The translations under genes and the position numbers were made by a program. DNA of 7,539 nucleotides. Origin: an uncultured Blautia sp. (GTDB taxonomy: Bacteria; Bacillota; Clostridia; Lachnospirales; Lachnospiraceae). Location of the stretch: the NCBI GenBank assembly GCA_900552095.1, contig URYM01000089.1:1-7539 (forward strand), given 5' to 3'. Positions 6,640 through 7,539 of the stretch are shown piece by piece. Below the pieces are notes generated by a model, which searched no databases, had not been told where the DNA came from, and worked only from the letters and a program-made list of their open reading frames with translations. Numbering within the stretch: the first letter of the stretch is position 1; each line of letters opens with the position of its first letter.

Positions 6640-7263
6640 CTAGTGAAGAAGTGCCAGCAGATCTGAGAAGGAGGAGAGAACGGAATCGGGAGAAACGGCC
6701 CGGTCAAATCCGTAGGAGGCGTAGAAAAATGGGATTTCAGCCTGGCGTGAGGCGGCCTCGTCGCCCGCAGTGTCCCCGACGTAGATGGGAGAGCGCAGGT
6801 TATGTTTTTTCATCATCTGCAGGATATTTTCGGCCTTTCCAAGGCCCGTGTCGCCGGGGCAGAGGGCGTCCTGAAAGAAGGAGCCAAGGCCGGTGCAGTG
6901 AAAGAAGACATCGATATATCCGGCTTCGCAGTTGCTGACAAGATAGAGAGGGAAGCGCCGGGAAAGCTGACGGAGCGTTTCTCTGACGCCGGTGAAGAGA
7001 AGGTTTTCCCGGCAGGAAAGGAGAGCGCGGTGTTCTTCCTCGCAGCAGGTTTCGATAATTTCCAGCCGGCGCGGGGCGGGAAGATCTGGCATCAGGATTT
7101 CTGCGATGACCGGAAGGGTGCGGCCGAAAAGAGCCTGCAGGGTTTCCGGGGAAAAAATCATATGATAATCGGTCTCCGCTGCAAAAACTTTTGTCCAGGC
7201 CTTTGCGACAACCGGGGTGGAATCCCAGAGCGTGCCGTCCACATCGAAAATAATACTGTCCAT
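6640..7263 (-). CDS. HAD-superfamily hydrolase, phosphoglycolate phosphatase-like
   Basis: This cytoplasmic 207-residue phosphatase of the haloacid dehalogenase superfamily is likely to remove phosphate from a small metabolite. All four motifs are present: motif I DVDGTLWD (7-14) with nucleophile Asp7 and Asp9, motif II VSN (109-111), motif III Lys143 in GLGKAEN, and motif IV GDTAGDE (163-169). A helical cap (about 15-90) lies after motif I, which places it in subfamily I with Gph- and beta-phosphoglucomutase-like enzymes. The substrate is unknown. The start is ATG at 7263, set by AGGAGA (7271-7276); an in-frame start 60 bases upstream would add an unneeded extension overlapping the promoter. 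It is convergent with the transpeptidase gene (27-base gap) and divergent from sfsA. Confidence 0.93.
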   Translation of the reverse strand: MDSIIFDVDGTLWDSTPVVAKAWTKVFAAETDYHMIFSPETLQALFGRTLPVIAEILMPDLPAPRRLEIIETCCEEEHRALLSCRENLLFTGVRETLRQLSRRFPLYLVSNCEAGYIDVFFHCTGLGSFFQDALCPGDTGLGKAENILQMMKKHNLRSPIYVGDTAGDEAASRQAEIPFFYASYGFDRAVSPDSVLSSFSDLLALLH

Positions 7264-7270
7264 ACATAGA

Positions 7271-7276
7271 TCTCCT
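7271..7276 (-). promoter_or_regulatory. Ribosome binding site of the HAD hydrolase gene
   Basis: On the minus strand AGGAGA lies 7 bases before the ATG at 7263. An overlapping ATG 4 bases earlier (7265-7267) is in another frame and too close to be favoured. The site places the start directly before the catalytic motif I. Confidence 0.8.
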
Positions 7277-7294
7277 TTTCTTATAGTTTCTCCT

Positions 7295-7323
7295 ATTTTA
7301 AAAGGAAGAGGAGGAAAAAGCAA
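7295..7323 (-). promoter_or_regulatory. Predicted promoter of the HAD hydrolase gene
   Basis: On the minus strand TTGCTT (7318-7323) and TAAAAT (7295-7300) are separated by exactly 17 bases, giving a leader of about 25 bases to the start codon. The -10 matches consensus at 5 of 6 positions and the -35 at 3 of 6. A TATAAG at about 7280-7285 is an alternative -10 but would leave little leader. Confidence 0.5.
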
Positions 7324-7364
7324 GAAATTTACTTAAGATTTTATGAATTAGGTTGGTTACGGGA

Positions 7365-7539
7365 ATGAAATATGATAGAATACGAACAGGCTTTTTTGAG
7401 AGCAGGCCGAACCGTTTTGTCGCCCATGTGAAAGTGGGAGAGAATACGGAGGTCTGTCATGTGAAAAATACAGGAAGGTGCAGGGAACTTCTGATTCCGG
7501 GAGCGAAGGTTTTTCTCCAGGAGGCAGACACGCCCGGAC
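7365..7539 (+). CDS. sfsA: SfsA-family protein, 5' part only (runs off the window)
   Basis: The first 58 residues of SfsA are present, starting MKYDRI from ATG at 7365. The hallmark N-terminal motifs are clear: FFESRPNRFVAHV (10-22), then HVKNTGRCRELLIPGAKVFL (32-51), which matches the conserved OB-fold-like N-terminal part of SfsA and its Asn-Thr-Gly-Arg motif. SfsA (full length about 230 residues) was first named for sugar-fermentation stimulation in E. coli; family members are annotated as DNA-binding or nuclease proteins. The Shine-Dalgarno is weak (GGTTACGGGA just upstream), and no clear promoter is seen in the ~100 bases between it and the HAD gene. A TTG at 7353 is in frame but has no proper ribosome binding site. 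The C-terminal part lies outside the window. Confidence 0.93.
   Translation, partial: MKYDRIRTGFFESRPNRFVAHVKVGENTEVCHVKNTGRCRELLIPGAKVFLQEADTPG

Noticed and set aside
6802..7269. Open frames on both strands inside the HAD gene (155 codons each).
   Set aside because: They are out-of-frame shadows. Their translations have no recognisable motif, while the HAD frame carries all four catalytic motifs.
7264..7323. 20-residue N-terminal extension of the HAD hydrolase on the minus strand.
   Set aside because: It would start within the predicted -35 box, and a good ribosome binding site and ATG sit directly before motif I.

Overview
The window reads as a chromosomal segment from a low-to-mid GC Firmicute, most likely a gut Lachnospiraceae-type Clostridium. 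This rests on strong AGGAGG-type ribosome binding sites, GTG starts, TATAAT promoters and Clostridia-like protein sequences; no rRNA or marker gene is present to confirm it. All ~7.5 kb is accounted for by eight genes, seven on + and one on -. I see no tRNA, rRNA, CRISPR array, insertion sequence or prophage feature, and no gene-free gap above ~105 bases.

Region 1 (about 57-3905) is a compact sugar-import operon: a two-domain ABC ATPase (71-1579), a RbsC-type permease overlapping it by 4 bases (1576-2556), a lipoprotein sugar-binding protein (2577-3590), and a 76-residue protein (3615-3845). The last is the most interesting item. It resembles the PTS protein HPr, keeping the Lys-Ser-x-x-Gly regulatory serine site but lacking the His-Ala-Arg-Pro phosphocarrier site, which is the pattern of the B. 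subtilis regulator Crh. A strong intrinsic terminator follows it, and none is seen before it, so it is probably co-transcribed with the transporter.

Region 2 (3917-5087) is a ROK-family transcriptional regulator with its own extended -10 promoter directly behind the terminator. Its sugar-kinase fold looks catalytically dead, so it is probably a sugar-sensing repressor and a natural candidate to control the upstream transporter.

Region 3 (5119-6618) holds a membrane-anchored L,D-transpeptidase (cell-wall cross-linking), whose stop codon lies inside a perfect 9-bp inverted repeat. A convergent HAD-family phosphatase (6640-7263, -) follows. A divergent gene, sfsA, starts at 7365 and runs off the right edge.

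A plausible model, which is inference, is that the ABC system imports a pentose or related monosaccharide, the ROK protein senses it, and the HPr-like protein ties the operon to catabolite control through serine phosphorylation. The transpeptidase, phosphatase and SfsA look like unrelated housekeeping neighbours.
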